DNA of 64,000 nt from Bacillus sp. ISL-18 (GCF_018613415.1 NZ_JAGGQG010000003.1:269723-333722); one strand, 5' to 3'. Counted from the first letter of the stretch, positions 46,053-54,654 are shown. Notes: generated from the letters alone by a model not told the origin. A program made the numbers and translations.

Positions 46053-46146
46053 ATTCTCTCCCTCAACTTTTTTTAAAATAAATACATGTTCAAGCAGGAA
46101 ATCTATTGGGCAGCAAGACTAGCTTATGGACTCCATTTCAGCTGTT

Positions 46147-46156
46147 GAAACGTTTC
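46147..46156. promoter_or_regulatory. LacI-type operator in the permease leader, copy 1
   Basis: GAAACGTTTC within TGTTGAAACGTTTCCAAC, an 18-bp near-perfect palindrome. Probable target of the adjacent LacI protein. The second copy lies 98 bp away, favourable for looping. Confidence 0.8.
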
Positions 46157-46244
46157 CAACAAGAGGTAAAAAAATTTAGTACCTATTCATGGAAAAGGGG
46201 GACGGTCATTCTCATTGATTTCATGACTCCCCTTCTATCCTGTT

Positions 46245-46254
46245 GAAACGTTTC
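46245..46254. promoter_or_regulatory. LacI-type operator in the permease leader, copy 2
   Basis: TGTTGAAACGTTTCCAA, identical core to copy 1, just past the regulator's stop codon. Resembles but does not fully match a CcpA cre site. Confidence 0.8.
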
Positions 46255-46276
46255 CAATCTTGGCTAAAAAAATTAG

Positions 46277-47245
46277 TTACGTTGTTTCCCCTTTTCGATA
46301 GTGAATTGGTATTCGATAAATCTCTTGCTCCAGCTCTTCACCTTCAATTTTTCTTAGCAAAAGGTTGACAGACATTCTCGCCATTTCTTCAACCGGCTGT
46401 CTGATGGTGGAAAGGATTGGATGAAACAAATCATTGTCCTGAATTCCGTCATATCCAATGACCTTTACATCTTCAGGGACTTTCAAGCCTTTTTCATTTG
46501 CTTTTTTGATGTATTTAGCAGCAAGAATATCTGTATTCGCAAAGATTCCGTCAATATCGCCATGGTTTTGAAAGAAACGGTTGAAAAAAGCTTCATCGTT
46601 GTAACCATTGTCGTTTTCTTCAAATGTGACATATTCGATACCGTGTAATTTTGCTTCATCTATGAATCCGCTTTTTCTCAGGACAACTTCACTATAAGCA
46701 TCACTCGTTATACCTAGATATGCGGCTTTCTTTACCCCAGCCTTTGCAAGTTCTCTTAGAGCCACCCTTCCACCTTCATAGTTATCACTTGTCACGCAGG
46801 TAATTTTTGTTCCTAAATGACGATCAATACTAATAAATGGAATGTCCGTATTTACATTTGCTTCAATGTCATTGTAAGTGAGTCCGATAATACCTGCGAC
46901 TTTGTTTTGGTAGAACATGTCAAGGTAATAGACTTCTTTATCAGGCCTTCCCCCGCTATTACAAAGCATAAGCTTAAACCCATCTTGGTCAAGTTGATCT
47001 TCGATGTAATAGGCCATTTCTGAGAAGAAAGGATGCCATACACTCGGAAGCAAAAGCGCAACCATTTTCGACTTTTGCATTTTAAAATTTCTTGCCACTT
47101 CGTTAGGTATGTAGTTTAATTGCTTAATAGCATCATTTACTTTCTTTATGGTCTCGGGTGTCACATTTAAATGATTGTTTATGACTCTAGAGACAGTGCC
47201 AACTCCTACCCCTGCTAAATTGGCAACATCCTTAATACTTGGCAC
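46277..47245 (-). CDS. LacI family regulator of the fructan operon
   Basis: 322 residues: HTH SIKDVANLAGVGVGTVSRVIN, then the ligand core (IGYDGIQDNDLFHPILSTI). GGAGG lies eight bases before a GTG at 47245, better than the ATG at 47251 or the frame start at 47284. GAAACGTTTC palindromes flank both its own promoter (47296, 47340) and the permease promoter, indicating autoregulation and operon control. Confidence 0.87.
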   Translation of the reverse strand: MPSIKDVANLAGVGVGTVSRVINNHLNVTPETIKKVNDAIKQLNYIPNEVARNFKMQKSKMVALLLPSVWHPFFSEMAYYIEDQLDQDGFKLMLCNSGGRPDKEVYYLDMFYQNKVAGIIGLTYNDIEANVNTDIPFISIDRHLGTKITCVTSDNYEGGRVALRELAKAGVKKAAYLGITSDAYSEVVLRKSGFIDEAKLHGIEYVTFEENDNGYNDEAFFNRFFQNHGDIDGIFANTDILAAKYIKKANEKGLKVPEDVKVIGYDGIQDNDLFHPILSTIRQPVEEMARMSVNLLLRKIEGEELEQEIYRIPIHYRKGETT

Positions 47246-47295
47246 TACCATTACCTCCGATTTTATACAATTTAATGAACTCAATTATTCCTTTG

Positions 47296-47305
47296 GAAAC
47301 GTTTC
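47296..47305. promoter_or_regulatory. LacI-type operator before the regulator gene, copy 1
   Basis: TGGAAACGTTTCATC; same GAAACGTTTC core as in the permease leader. Confidence 0.75.
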
Positions 47306-47339
47306 ATCCATTTGATAAACCTATCTTACCATCACCATG

Positions 47340-47349
47340 GAAACGTTTC
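47340..47349. promoter_or_regulatory. LacI-type operator before the regulator gene, copy 2
   Basis: ATGGAAACGTTTCAAT, 44 bp (about four helical turns) from the previous copy. Confidence 0.75.
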
Positions 47350-47424
47350 AATACGTTTTTATAAAATTATAAAAAAAAATGCACGTTTCCCGCATTTGCC
47401 GTGTAAATGCTCCTTCACCCCACA

Positions 47425-47453
47425 TAAAAAAGCCTCAATAATGGCGAGGCTTC
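47425..47453 (-). terminator. Terminator after the small coat-like gene
   Basis: GAAGCCTC/GAGGCTT stem followed by TTTTTATG on the minus strand. Confidence 0.8.
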
Positions 47454-47626
47454 TAGATAAGAGGATAATATGGTTCATATCTAGGATTGTAATAATAAGG
47501 TGGCCGCGGTCCGATTTTGGGCATTATAACCGGCTGCTGATTGGTGTTGTATTGTACCGCTACTTTTTCGTCAGAATGATCGACCAACAATAATTGGGCT
47601 TCCCGGCTTAGTTGATAGTATAGCAA
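47453..47626 (-). CDS. 57-residue Tyr/Pro-rich protein, coat-like
   Basis: TTG start at 47626 with AAGGAGG eight bases upstream, giving MLYYQLSREAQLLLVDHSDE. The C-terminus GPRPPYYYNPRYEPYYPLI is Tyr/Pro-rich, as in small Bacillus spore coat proteins. The open frame extends to 47704 without a better ribosome site. Family not recognised with certainty. Confidence 0.6.
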   Translation of the reverse strand: MLYYQLSREAQLLLVDHSDEKVAVQYNTNQQPVIMPKIGPRPPYYYNPRYEPYYPLI

Positions 47627-47804
47627 TGTTTCAACCTCCTTCCTTTTCCTCCACGTTATTCGCTCTGAATCCAAAATGAGCCCGTCCTTGCTGGTGAATT
47701 TCAAAAAAACGCATTGACCGCGGTCTCGACCCTACAAAGCCATGCACTCCGTTCGCCCAGTTAACATACTTTAACAGAAAAAAGTTTTCCTAGGAGGAAT
47801 CCCA

Positions 47805-48731
47805 TTGGCACACGATGACCATCAAAATCCATCGCACAACTATCCTATGTACCCTCATTACGGAAAAATTACCCGTTACGAAGACATTCCGCTGACGGTT
47901 CCAGAACAACGGCAGCTGCGACAGCCTGGTGTGGAAGAACTCATGGTTCCACGTCCCATCATTGAAAATCCAAACTACCATGGAAGTGGAAAACTTACGG
48001 GAAAAGTGGCACTAATAACAGGTGGGGACAGCGGGATCGGGGCAGCGGCGGCGATTGCTTTTGCGAAAGAAGGTGCCAATGTGGCCATTGCCTATCTAGA
48101 CGAACATGAGGATGCCAACCGAACCAAAGCCCGGATTGAAGAACTCGGGCAAAGGTGTTTATTATTACCTGGAGATCTTCGGGAAAAACAGCAGTGCGCA
48201 GCAATCGTCGAGAAGACAGTCCAAAGTTTTGGCCAGCTCGATATCCTTTGTAACCATGTGGGCATCCAATTTCAGCAGTTAAGCCTTCTTGATATTAGCG
48301 ATGAGCAGTTTGACGATACCTTTAAAGTCAACATCTATTCTCATTTTTACACAACCCGTTCTGCCCTTCCTCACTTAAAAGCAGGCAGCTCCATTATCAA
48401 TACTGCATCCGTTGTCGCGTATTATGGAAATGAGCAATTAATTGACTACTCAGCAACAAAGGCCGCAATTGTTGGTTTTACTAGGGCATTAGCCCGCAAT
48501 CTGGTAAAACAAGGTATCAGGGTAAATGCCGTTGCTCCCGGAAGATTCTGGACACCGCTTATTCCATCAAGCTTCTCTGCAGACCAGGTACCAATCCCAG
48601 GTAACCCTATGCAGCGTCAGGGCCAGCCCTTTGAACTTGCCCCTACTTACGTCTATCTGGCTTCTGATGATTCCCGATTTGTGACAGGACAGACACTTCA
48701 TGTAAACGGCGGGCAATTAATGTCCTCCTAA
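47805..48731 (+). CDS. Short-chain dehydrogenase/reductase, YhdF/YhxC-like
   Basis: 308 residues: an N-terminal extension of about 60 ([18 protein letters not shown]), then the SDR core with [27 protein letters not shown], catalytic Ser in [10 protein letters not shown], Tyr-Lys in DYSATKAA. The extension marks the general-stress SDR group. TAGGAGGAAT precedes a TTG start. Substrate unknown. Confidence 0.87.
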   Translation: MAHDDHQNPSHNYPMYPHYGKITRYEDIPLTVPEQRQLRQPGVEELMVPRPIIENPNYHGSGKLTGKVALITGGDSGIGAAAAIAFAKEGANVAIAYLDEHEDANRTKARIEELGQRCLLLPGDLREKQQCAAIVEKTVQSFGQLDILCNHVGIQFQQLSLLDISDEQFDDTFKVNIYSHFYTTRSALPHLKAGSSIINTASVVAYYGNEQLIDYSATKAAIVGFTRALARNLVKQGIRVNAVAPGRFWTPLIPSSFSADQVPIPGNPMQRQGQPFELAPTYVYLASDDSRFVTGQTLHVNGGQLMSS

Positions 48732-48732
48732 A

Positions 48733-48768
48733 CAACAAAGGCGGCAGGATCACATCCCACCGCCCATA
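48733..48768 (-). terminator. Terminator of the opposing hypothetical gene
   Basis: GGCGGTGGGA/TCCTGCCGCC stem followed by TTTGTTGTTT on the minus strand. It lies just past the TAA at 48772, supporting that stop as the ancestral end of the gene. Confidence 0.65.
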
Positions 48769-48829
48769 CCATTATTCAGGAATCATAATCTCGAGCTTAC
48801 CAGTTTGATTTGTTACCTCCACTACCTTA

Positions 48830-49408
48830 TCAACAAACAAATATGGTATCATAGCGGTCTTGCTTTTTAATATCAATATAACTATTGTTCGCTGTCAGAA
48901 CCGGAAATACAGCATTGGTTTTCTTAAATAGATTTTGAGTAACCTCAACCTCTGCCATTAAAATGATCTGCCTATTAGATAACGCAAAATACAACTTCCC
49001 AATCTCGCGGTCATCCTCGATAATTTTCACCTGCTGCAGAATTGAAATCAAGCAGGCCACAAAATCATTTACCTGTTCGTTTGATAATCCCGCTAAGTCA
49101 ACAGCTGCTAAAGCTTTATTCAGTCCATTTTTAATTTCTTTAAACGAAAACACATCGTCGATACGGAAAGCTGATTTTGTTTTCCCAAGGCTTTCAAATT
49201 TTTTTCTTGTTTCAAGAAGGTATTGTGTTACATAACCTTGATGCTGATCTCGCAGCATTACAAAGTCGGTCAGTTCTTGTATACTTCGAATCTCTTTAGT
49301 TTGCTTCCGGATTGCTAGTAAAAACCCATATAGGTCCTTCTCATCAAACGTGTTTTCTAGTAATTTTTCATAATAAAATTTCAGTAATGATTGCTCTTTT
49401 TTATCCAT
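48830..49408 (-). CDS. Unrecognised 192-residue protein, possibly frameshifted at its end
   Basis: Starts MDKKEQSLLKFYYEKLLE; mostly helical, soluble. Not recognised. It ends KKQDRYDTIFVC at 48830, but the next frame reads on without a stop as PYLFVDKVVEVTNQTGKLEI... to a TAA at 48772, right before a terminator. Removing one base near 48848 would join them, so the end is probably frameshifted. Function unknown. Confidence 0.6.
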   Translation of the reverse strand: MDKKEQSLLKFYYEKLLENTFDEKDLYGFLLAIRKQTKEIRSIQELTDFVMLRDQHQGYVTQYLLETRKKFESLGKTKSAFRIDDVFSFKEIKNGLNKALAAVDLAGLSNEQVNDFVACLISILQQVKIIEDDREIGKLYFALSNRQIILMAEVEVTQNLFKKTNAVFPVLTANNSYIDIKKQDRYDTIFVC

Positions 49409-49750
49409 TGTTGTCTCCCTATACTGTACTCTCTCCTATTGTACAATAAAGGTGACTTAATGGACGAAGATTTCAAAAGAAAGAGGGATATTGTAATCGT
49501 TCTCATAAGGTAAACTTATGTATTTTATAAAATTTAATTACTTTTTTTTATTAACCCTTCAGGTTATGATAGAATAGAGAAGAACATGTTAGAGTGGGTG
49601 TGTCCTATTTGTAGTCACTGTTTTAAAATAAAATCGACCAAAAAACCCATCTATTGACATCATGTTTTTGCTATAATGGTCGTAATCCCCATAACTTCCT
49701 GCATAAACCCACTAGAAACTAGTTTTCATTTATTAAAAGGAGGCTCCATT
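49409..49750. other. Intergenic region upstream of the guanylate-kinase-like gene
   Basis: Holds an extended -10 promoter near its end and AT-rich sequence with an imperfect ACTAGAAACTAGT inverted repeat at about 49711. No other supported gene. Confidence 0.4.
49667..49677 (+). promoter_or_regulatory. Extended -10 promoter of the guanylate-kinase-like gene
   Basis: TTGCTATAAT: TG, one base, then perfect TATAAT at 49672-49677. A TTGACA lies 12 bp upstream, too close for a normal -35, so the extended -10 probably drives it. Confidence 0.6.
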
Positions 49751-50341
49751 ATGTATCAAATTAAAGGTAAAGAAAAAATATTTGTTTACACAGGTCCCGA
49801 TGGATCAGGACGTAAGACAATTGCAAAAATGGTCGCTACAGCATTTGATATGGAAACTGTCATCTCTTATACTACCCGCTCCCCACGTCACTATGAAAAA
49901 GACGGTGAAGATTACCACTTTGTCAGCCAAGAAACATTCAGTCAGATGGAATCCCAACAAGAATTTTTAGAAAGCGTTGAAATTGATGGTTTCCATTATG
50001 GAATTCGCGAACAAGACATTGTTGAAGCGTTTCAAAACCACGACTATGTCTATCTCACCTTGAATCCTGAGGGAACAGAAAAGCTGAAAAAGATGTATGG
50101 AGAAGGAGTCGTCCGAATCTTTATCTATGCTGACCGTGATACCGTTATTCAAAGACAGCACGACCGTCAAGATGCGGATGATGTAATCGAGCGGCATATG
50201 ACTCATTATGATGAGACCATGAGTTATAAGAACAGTTGTGAATATGCTTATGAAAATTATGATTCCCCACAGGTTTCCTATCAAATCAGCGAATTGATTG
50301 AATCCTTTTTGGATCGGAATCTCGAAGTAACAGATTATTAA
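49751..50341 (+). CDS. Guanylate-kinase-like P-loop protein
   Basis: 196 residues. Walker A GPDGSGRKT, then SYTTRSPRHYEKDGEDYHFVS, the GMP-binding core of guanylate kinase; the lid region DRQDADDVIERH is shorter than usual. AAAGGAGG precedes the ATG at 49751. True gmk is usually in an rpoZ/priA cluster, so this is probably a paralogue; some act in nucleotide signalling, unproven here. Confidence 0.8.
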   Translation: MYQIKGKEKIFVYTGPDGSGRKTIAKMVATAFDMETVISYTTRSPRHYEKDGEDYHFVSQETFSQMESQQEFLESVEIDGFHYGIREQDIVEAFQNHDYVYLTLNPEGTEKLKKMYGEGVVRIFIYADRDTVIQRQHDRQDADDVIERHMTHYDETMSYKNSCEYAYENYDSPQVSYQISELIESFLDRNLEVTDY

Positions 50342-50354
50342 TCATTTCCAACGA

Positions 50355-50389
50355 AGGCAAACAGTGCCAGGCACTGTTTGCCTTTTTTT
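50355..50389 (+). terminator. Terminator after the guanylate-kinase-like gene (type B palindrome)
   Basis: GGCAAACAGTG/CACTGTTTGCC around CCAGG, then TTTTTTTAATT. The core is a type B palindrome used as a terminator. Confidence 0.9.
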
Positions 50390-50420
50390 AATTGACTGGA
50401 CATGGGAGACATAAATGTAA

Positions 50421-50458
50421 TATAGTTACCCAAGATAACTATTACTCAGAGTAACTAT
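50421..50458. promoter_or_regulatory. MarR-type operator candidates
   Basis: Three inverted/direct copies of AGTTAC/GTAACT: TAGTTACCCAAGATAACTA and TAACTATTACTCAGAGTAACTA. They lie just before the MarR gene, fitting autoregulation. Confidence 0.65.
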
Positions 50459-50472
50459 TTTTATTATAAGAG

Positions 50473-50913
50473 GTGTTTGCCATAAAAACTTCTCAAAAGT
50501 TTTTTCATCAATTACTAATGATGTACCGGCCATTTGAAAACAGGCTTAATGTACATCTTGCTGAACATCAGCTCTATAGAGCACAATGGTCGATTTTGTA
50601 CTATTTAGCCCAACATGGAACTGCTACGCTTGTGGAACTTTCCCATTATATGAGTGTCGAAAAGCCAACCATTACAAGAACGATTAGCCGTTTAGAGGAA
50701 CTTGGATATGTAGAACATGTTCCAGGGAAAGATAAACGGGAAAAAAGGATGCAGCTTTCGGATGCTGGCAAAAAAGTATATCAAGATGTTCGTGTAACCA
50801 TTGACCAATACGAGCAAGAAATTTTAGCAGGAATCACTGAGCAGCAACAAATAGAGACCATCCAAATCATGGAGGAAATACAACATAATATTTACAAAGT
50901 AAGGGGTAATTAA
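50473..50913 (+). CDS. MarR family regulator
   Basis: 146 residues (from GTG 50473). Winged helix visible: LAQHGTATLVELSHYMSVEKPTITRTISRLEELGYVEHVPGKDKREKRM. The start is uncertain: AGAGG directly abuts the GTG, whereas an ATA at 50482 is well spaced; an ATG-to-ATA change is possible. It overlaps the MFS gene's leader and likely controls it through the sites at 50421-50458. Confidence 0.85.
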   Translation: MFAIKTSQKFFHQLLMMYRPFENRLNVHLAEHQLYRAQWSILYYLAQHGTATLVELSHYMSVEKPTITRTISRLEELGYVEHVPGKDKREKRMQLSDAGKKVYQDVRVTIDQYEQEILAGITEQQQIETIQIMEEIQHNIYKVRGN

Positions 50914-50914
50914 C

Positions 50915-52117
50915 GTGAATACATCAAGATTATGGACGAAGGATTTTATTATTATATCCGGGGTTAATTTTTTGATTAACCTAGTATTTTACCTGTTGAT
51001 TGTTATTATTGGCGAGTATGCAGTCGATCAGTTCCAGGCATCAACAAGTCAGGCAGGTCTGGTGACAGGAATTTTTATCATTGGTTCTCTTATTGGCCGG
51101 CTTTTTACCGGACGGTTTATTGAGTCCCTCGGCCGCAGAAAAACGTTATTTATTGGGCTAGTCTTCTTTATCTTAACCACCGTGCTTTATTTAATTAGTT
51201 CGAATATCGGCATCATGCTGATAACCCGTTTATTACACGGTGTGGCTGCCGGTATCGTCGGGACCGCAACAGGTACCATAGCCGCTCAAATCATTCCCGC
51301 AGCACGTAAAGCGGAGGGCATTGGTTACTTCAGCATGAGTACTACTCTTGCAACAGCAATTGGTCCGTTCATTGGGTTATTTATGACTCAGTATACCACC
51401 TTCCAAATGATCTTTATTTTTTCCGTTGTTCTAGGGGTCATTAGTTTTGTTACATCATTGTTTGTGTATATACCAGCAATCACCATGACTACACAACCGT
51501 CTTCGGTCGAAACGAGGGGTTTCAAAATCTCGAACTTTATCGAGCCAAAGGCACTGCCGATTGCCATTATTACTCTTGTCATCTCGTTTTGTTACTCAAG
51601 TGTTCTTTCCTTTATTAAGTTCTATGCAAATGAGATTAACCTTGTAAGTGCCGCAAGCTTTTTCTTTCTTGTTTACTCGATTGCTGTTTTATTTTCACGC
51701 CCATTCACTGGCCGCTTGATCGACACAAGAGGGGCGAATTATATTATGTATCCCGGCTTTATCATTTTGGCGGGTGGTATGGTGCTTCTTAGTGCAGTCA
51801 ACTCGGGGCTGATTTTACTTGTGGCTGGTGCCTTGATTGGTCTTGGCTTTGGTAATATGCAATCAAGCACACAGGCGATTGCGGTTAAATTAACGCCGGC
51901 ACACCGAATGGGTTTGGCTACTTCAACGTTCTTTATTGCTCTTGACGCCGGATTAGGTTTTGGACCTTATATCCTAGGATTCATCATTCCAGCAACAGGC
52001 TATAGATCGTTGTATGTCATTCTTGGCTTAGTAGTTCTTGTATCAACTGCCCTTTACTATTTCTTACATGGCAAAAGGGAAAGTGGTATTAGAGCAAATT
52101 TAAATAAAGTAGCATAA
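50915..52117 (+). CDS. MFS exporter paired with MarR
   Basis: 400 residues, 12 helices; motif A GRLFTGRFIESLGRRKTLF, motif C IGPFIGLFMTQY. GTG start with AAGGGG upstream, one base after the MarR stop, so co-transcribed. Probably exports the ligand of MarR (a drug or phenolic). Its own terminator follows. Confidence 0.88.
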   Translation: MNTSRLWTKDFIIISGVNFLINLVFYLLIVIIGEYAVDQFQASTSQAGLVTGIFIIGSLIGRLFTGRFIESLGRRKTLFIGLVFFILTTVLYLISSNIGIMLITRLLHGVAAGIVGTATGTIAAQIIPAARKAEGIGYFSMSTTLATAIGPFIGLFMTQYTTFQMIFIFSVVLGVISFVTSLFVYIPAITMTTQPSSVETRGFKISNFIEPKALPIAIITLVISFCYSSVLSFIKFYANEINLVSAASFFFLVYSIAVLFSRPFTGRLIDTRGANYIMYPGFIILAGGMVLLSAVNSGLILLVAGALIGLGFGNMQSSTQAIAVKLTPAHRMGLATSTFFIALDAGLGFGPYILGFIIPATGYRSLYVILGLVVLVSTALYYFLHGKRESGIRANLNKVA

Positions 52118-52125
52118 TGTAAGTA

Positions 52126-52156
52126 GGAGGCGAATTGCTTTCGCCTCTATTTTTAT
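52126..52156 (+). terminator. Terminator after the MarR-MFS operon
   Basis: GAGGCGAA/TTCGCCTC stem, four-base loop, ATTTTTAT tail. Confidence 0.85.
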
Positions 52157-52251
52157 AGCTAAGATTCCAGCCTATTGTCCATGACTTGCATAAGACCTGC
52201 TTGAGGGAAATAAGATAAGAATAAGCATCCTAAATAAAGGGGTTGTTCTAG

Positions 52252-52440
52252 TTGGCCATTTTCAATAAACTGGCGTTATATTTTGTTATTTTGTATTCTG
52301 TTATCATTTTGATAAATACCTATTTAGGAGAAAGTGAACGGCTTCAATCAAATGTCATGGTTTTTTTAATGAATGGATTTGCCTATATTGTCTCTGCATT
52401 GGAAGTAGAAAAAGAAAAACAGATCGTTCTAGAGACCTGA
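52252..52440 (+). CDS. 62-residue membrane protein
   Basis: TTG start; MAIFNKLALYFVILYSVIIL then NVMVFLMNGFAYIVSAL form two helices, with an acidic C-terminus (EVEKEKQ). AAAGGGG lies about ten bases upstream. Not recognised. Confidence 0.55.
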   Translation: MAIFNKLALYFVILYSVIILINTYLGESERLQSNVMVFLMNGFAYIVSALEVEKEKQIVLET

Positions 52441-52499
52441 GTTTGTTCAATCCAATATAGGCCCTTAACTCCTTTTATAACAAGGGTTAAGACCAGTTT

Positions 52500-52605
52500 A
52501 ATTAAACGTTTGATTAGTTTTTAGCCATTATTAATTAAACGTTTAATTGAATTTTAGATCCCTTGGGTATCAAGGTTTTACGCATTTCAATCAAACGTTT
52601 GTTTA
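52500..52605. promoter_or_regulatory. Three AAACGTTT palindromes in a convergent gap
   Basis: ATTAAACGTTTGATT (core 52504-52511), ATTAAACGTTTAATT (52537-52544) and ATCAAACGTTTGTTT (52593-52600). They look like operators but lie between the 3' ends of two convergent genes. Confidence 0.6.
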
Positions 52606-52615
52606 ACTTTCTTCA

Positions 52616-52662
52616 AAAAAAGGAAGCCTTACAGTGTTGTGATGTAAGGCTTCCTTTTTTTA
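52616..52662. terminator. Bidirectional terminator downstream of desR
   Basis: AAGGAAGCCTTAC/GTAAGGCTTCCTT with A and T runs on both sides. Confidence 0.9.
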
Positions 52663-52667
52663 ATTAT

Positions 52668-53183
52668 TTATCCTGTCGGGAGTTTCATTTTTTCCCTTAA
52701 CGCCGTAAGATACTTTCTTACAGTCCCCAACTTCAGCTTTTCATTGAGGGCTTCAGTTTGAACCTGTTCTTCATGCTCGAAGCCATTGAATTCTTCGTCG
52801 ATTAGTTCTTGAGAAAAGATCTGCTTTCCAGCCATAATGCTTCGAATAGAACCAGCTAACTCCTCACTGGGACTATCTTTTAGCAGATATCCTCTTACAT
52901 TCGCTTTTAAGGCACGCTGCCAATAGCCCTTTCTAGCAAAGGTGGTTAAAATGATCACTTTGCAGCCGTGTGGCTTTAAGATTTCGGCTGCCTCAAGTCC
53001 GCTCTTTACTGGCATTTCTATATCCATCAGACATACATCCGGCTTTAATCGATAAACGAGTCTAATGGCTTCCTCTCCATCTGCAGCAAGTCCGACGACT
53101 TCTAGATCATCTTCCAAATTGAGAAGTGAACCGATTGCCGTTAACAGCATCTCCTGATCTTCCGCTATTACAATTCGAATCAC
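52668..53183 (-). pseudogene. desR: DesR-like response regulator with most of its DNA-binding domain deleted
   Basis: Receiver domain is intact: IVIAEDQEMLLTAIGSLLNLE, phospho-Asp in CLMDIEMP (about 54), TTFARKGYWQRALKANV and GYLLKDSPSEELA, all very like B. subtilis DesR. After about residue 140 the LuxR-type HTH is broken: the first HTH helices are missing (the text jumps to EKLKLGTVRKYLTALREKMKLPTG) and the C-terminus is cut. A GTG start with AAGGAGAG is kept. DNA binding is probably lost. It follows des directly. Confidence 0.8.
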
Positions 53184-53257
53184 CTTTGTTCTCTCCTTAT
53201 CTGGCCCAGTAAGTAGTAGGCAGCTGTTCCACTTTGTGAGAGTGGAGTCAGCCTTTT

Positions 53258-54289
53258 TTATAGTTCTGGCTTTGCCTGAACAGAAATCCTCTTTTTTGCA
53301 GCTGCCTTAATGTCTTTAAAGGTCACAAAATTCTTCGCTTTCTCATCCCAAAGACGGAAACGCAATGAACGGAGACTTGTCGCAAGTGTAATCGTTGGAA
53401 CATGCTGTAATGGCGATGTACTAGCGTGCGCCTCTTCTAATTTATAATTAGGAACCCTTGGGCTCAAGTGGTGCACATGGTGAAAGCCGATATTGCCTGT
53501 TAACCACTGTAATACTTTTGGCAGTTTGTAGAAGGAACTTCCTTCCACTGCTGCTAATACATATTCCCACTCTTTATCATGCTCAAAATATGAGTCTTCA
53601 AAGGTATGTTGTACATAGAACAGCCAAATTCCTGCAGCTCCTGAAATCATGAAGATCGAACCTTGCACTACCAAAAACGCTTGCCAGCCGACTGCCCAGC
53701 AAAGTAAAGCAACCAAGGCTACTATAATGATATTCGTTAAATACGTGTTGTTTCGTTCTTTTGGTCTTGCACCTTTACGATTGAACCTATTTTTTAAAAG
53801 GAATACATAAATGGGACCTAATCCAAACATCACCAACGGATTGCGGTAGAATCGGTAAGCTATACGAGTCTTCAGTGGTGAGGCTAAATATTCATCGACG
53901 GTCAGTGTCCAAATATCCCCTGTTCCGCGCTTATCCAAGTTGCCGCTTGTCGCGTGGTGAACCGAGTGTTCATGTCCCCATTGATCAAAAGGATGCAATG
54001 TTAGAACTCCCATACATGTTCCGAGGATACGGTTCGCACGGCGGCTCTTAAAAAAGGAGAAATGGGTACAGTCATGAAAAATGATAAAAATCCTTGTTAA
54101 GAAGCCTGCTGCAATAATAACTGGAACCAAAGCTAACCAATAAGAAACTGATAGGCTAACGTAGGCCAGGTACCAGAGTACAATAAATGGGACCACAGTG
54201 TTGATAATTTGAAAGATACTTTCTTTAGTTGTTGACTTCTCAAACGGAGCGACTTGTTTCTTTAGATTTTTCGTATCATATAAGGTCAT
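53258..54289 (-). CDS. des: Membrane fatty acid desaturase
   Basis: 343 residues, four membrane helices. Three His boxes coordinate the diiron centre: HDCTH (about 72), HEHSVHH and HHVHH. Homologue of B. subtilis Des, which adds a delta-5 double bond to membrane acyl chains in the cold. In B. subtilis DesK-DesR follows it; here the sensor kinase gene is missing and only a damaged desR follows. Cold control may thus be lost or supplied elsewhere. Confidence 0.9.
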   Translation of the reverse strand: MTLYDTKNLKKQVAPFEKSTTKESIFQIINTVVPFIVLWYLAYVSLSVSYWLALVPVIIAAGFLTRIFIIFHDCTHFSFFKSRRANRILGTCMGVLTLHPFDQWGHEHSVHHATSGNLDKRGTGDIWTLTVDEYLASPLKTRIAYRFYRNPLVMFGLGPIYVFLLKNRFNRKGARPKERNNTYLTNIIIVALVALLCWAVGWQAFLVVQGSIFMISGAAGIWLFYVQHTFEDSYFEHDKEWEYVLAAVEGSSFYKLPKVLQWLTGNIGFHHVHHLSPRVPNYKLEEAHASTSPLQHVPTITLATSLRSLRFRLWDEKAKNFVTFKDIKAAAKKRISVQAKPEL

Positions 54290-54413
54290 TTATTTAAATT
54301 CCCTTCCTTCTTAGTCTTTCTTCAAAGTATAGAGGAAGGATGATGTACATGTTAGTAGCAGGTGTCATATGACAACCATGATAAATGTCATATTTAAGGT
54401 GAATATATTGAAA

Positions 54414-54430
54414 ACGGTGTCAGGCACCGT
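54414..54430. repeat. Type B palindrome, copy 3
   Basis: ACGGTGTCAGGCACCGT, upstream of des. Confidence 0.75.
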
Positions 54431-54524
54431 TGATATTACGCGGTTTTTAGAATGGGAATTGGAATAAATTACATAATAAATTTTAGAAATTTTTTATTGA
54501 CACCTCCCTTTCAGAGTTTGGCTA

Positions 54525-54565
54525 AAGAAAAAGGCTGATTCAAAGGTCTCCTTTGAATCAGCCTC
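54525..54565 (-). terminator. Terminator after the HPS-PHI unit
   Basis: GGCTGATTCAAAG/CTTTGAATCAGCC stem followed by TTTTTC on the minus strand. Confidence 0.85.
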
Positions 54566-54614
54566 TTCGCAGCCGTTCACTATCATTGTACATATGGGAT
54601 GGACACTGTACACG

Positions 54615-54633
54615 AATGGTGTCAGGCACCATT
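54615..54633. repeat. Type B palindrome, copy 4
   Basis: AATGGTGTCAGGCACCATT, just past the hxlB stop. Confidence 0.75.
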
Positions 54634-54654
54634 TACACCATTTACAACATCCTG

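Larger units (their letters stand above)
54290..54654. other. Intergenic region upstream of des
   Basis: Holds two type B palindromes (54414-54430, 54615-54633), a hxlB terminator (54525-54565) and ATGACA/TGTCAT inverted repeats at about 54365-54390. No ORF with a ribosome site. Confidence 0.5.

Noticed and set aside
46147..46254. CcpA cre sites
   Set aside because: The sites are perfect GAAACGTTTC palindromes repeated before the local LacI gene, so a dedicated LacI fits better; CcpA overlap cannot be excluded.
53184..53257. Remnant of desK in the 75-bp des-desR gap
   Set aside because: No frame in this gap resembles the end of a histidine kinase, so complete removal is more likely.
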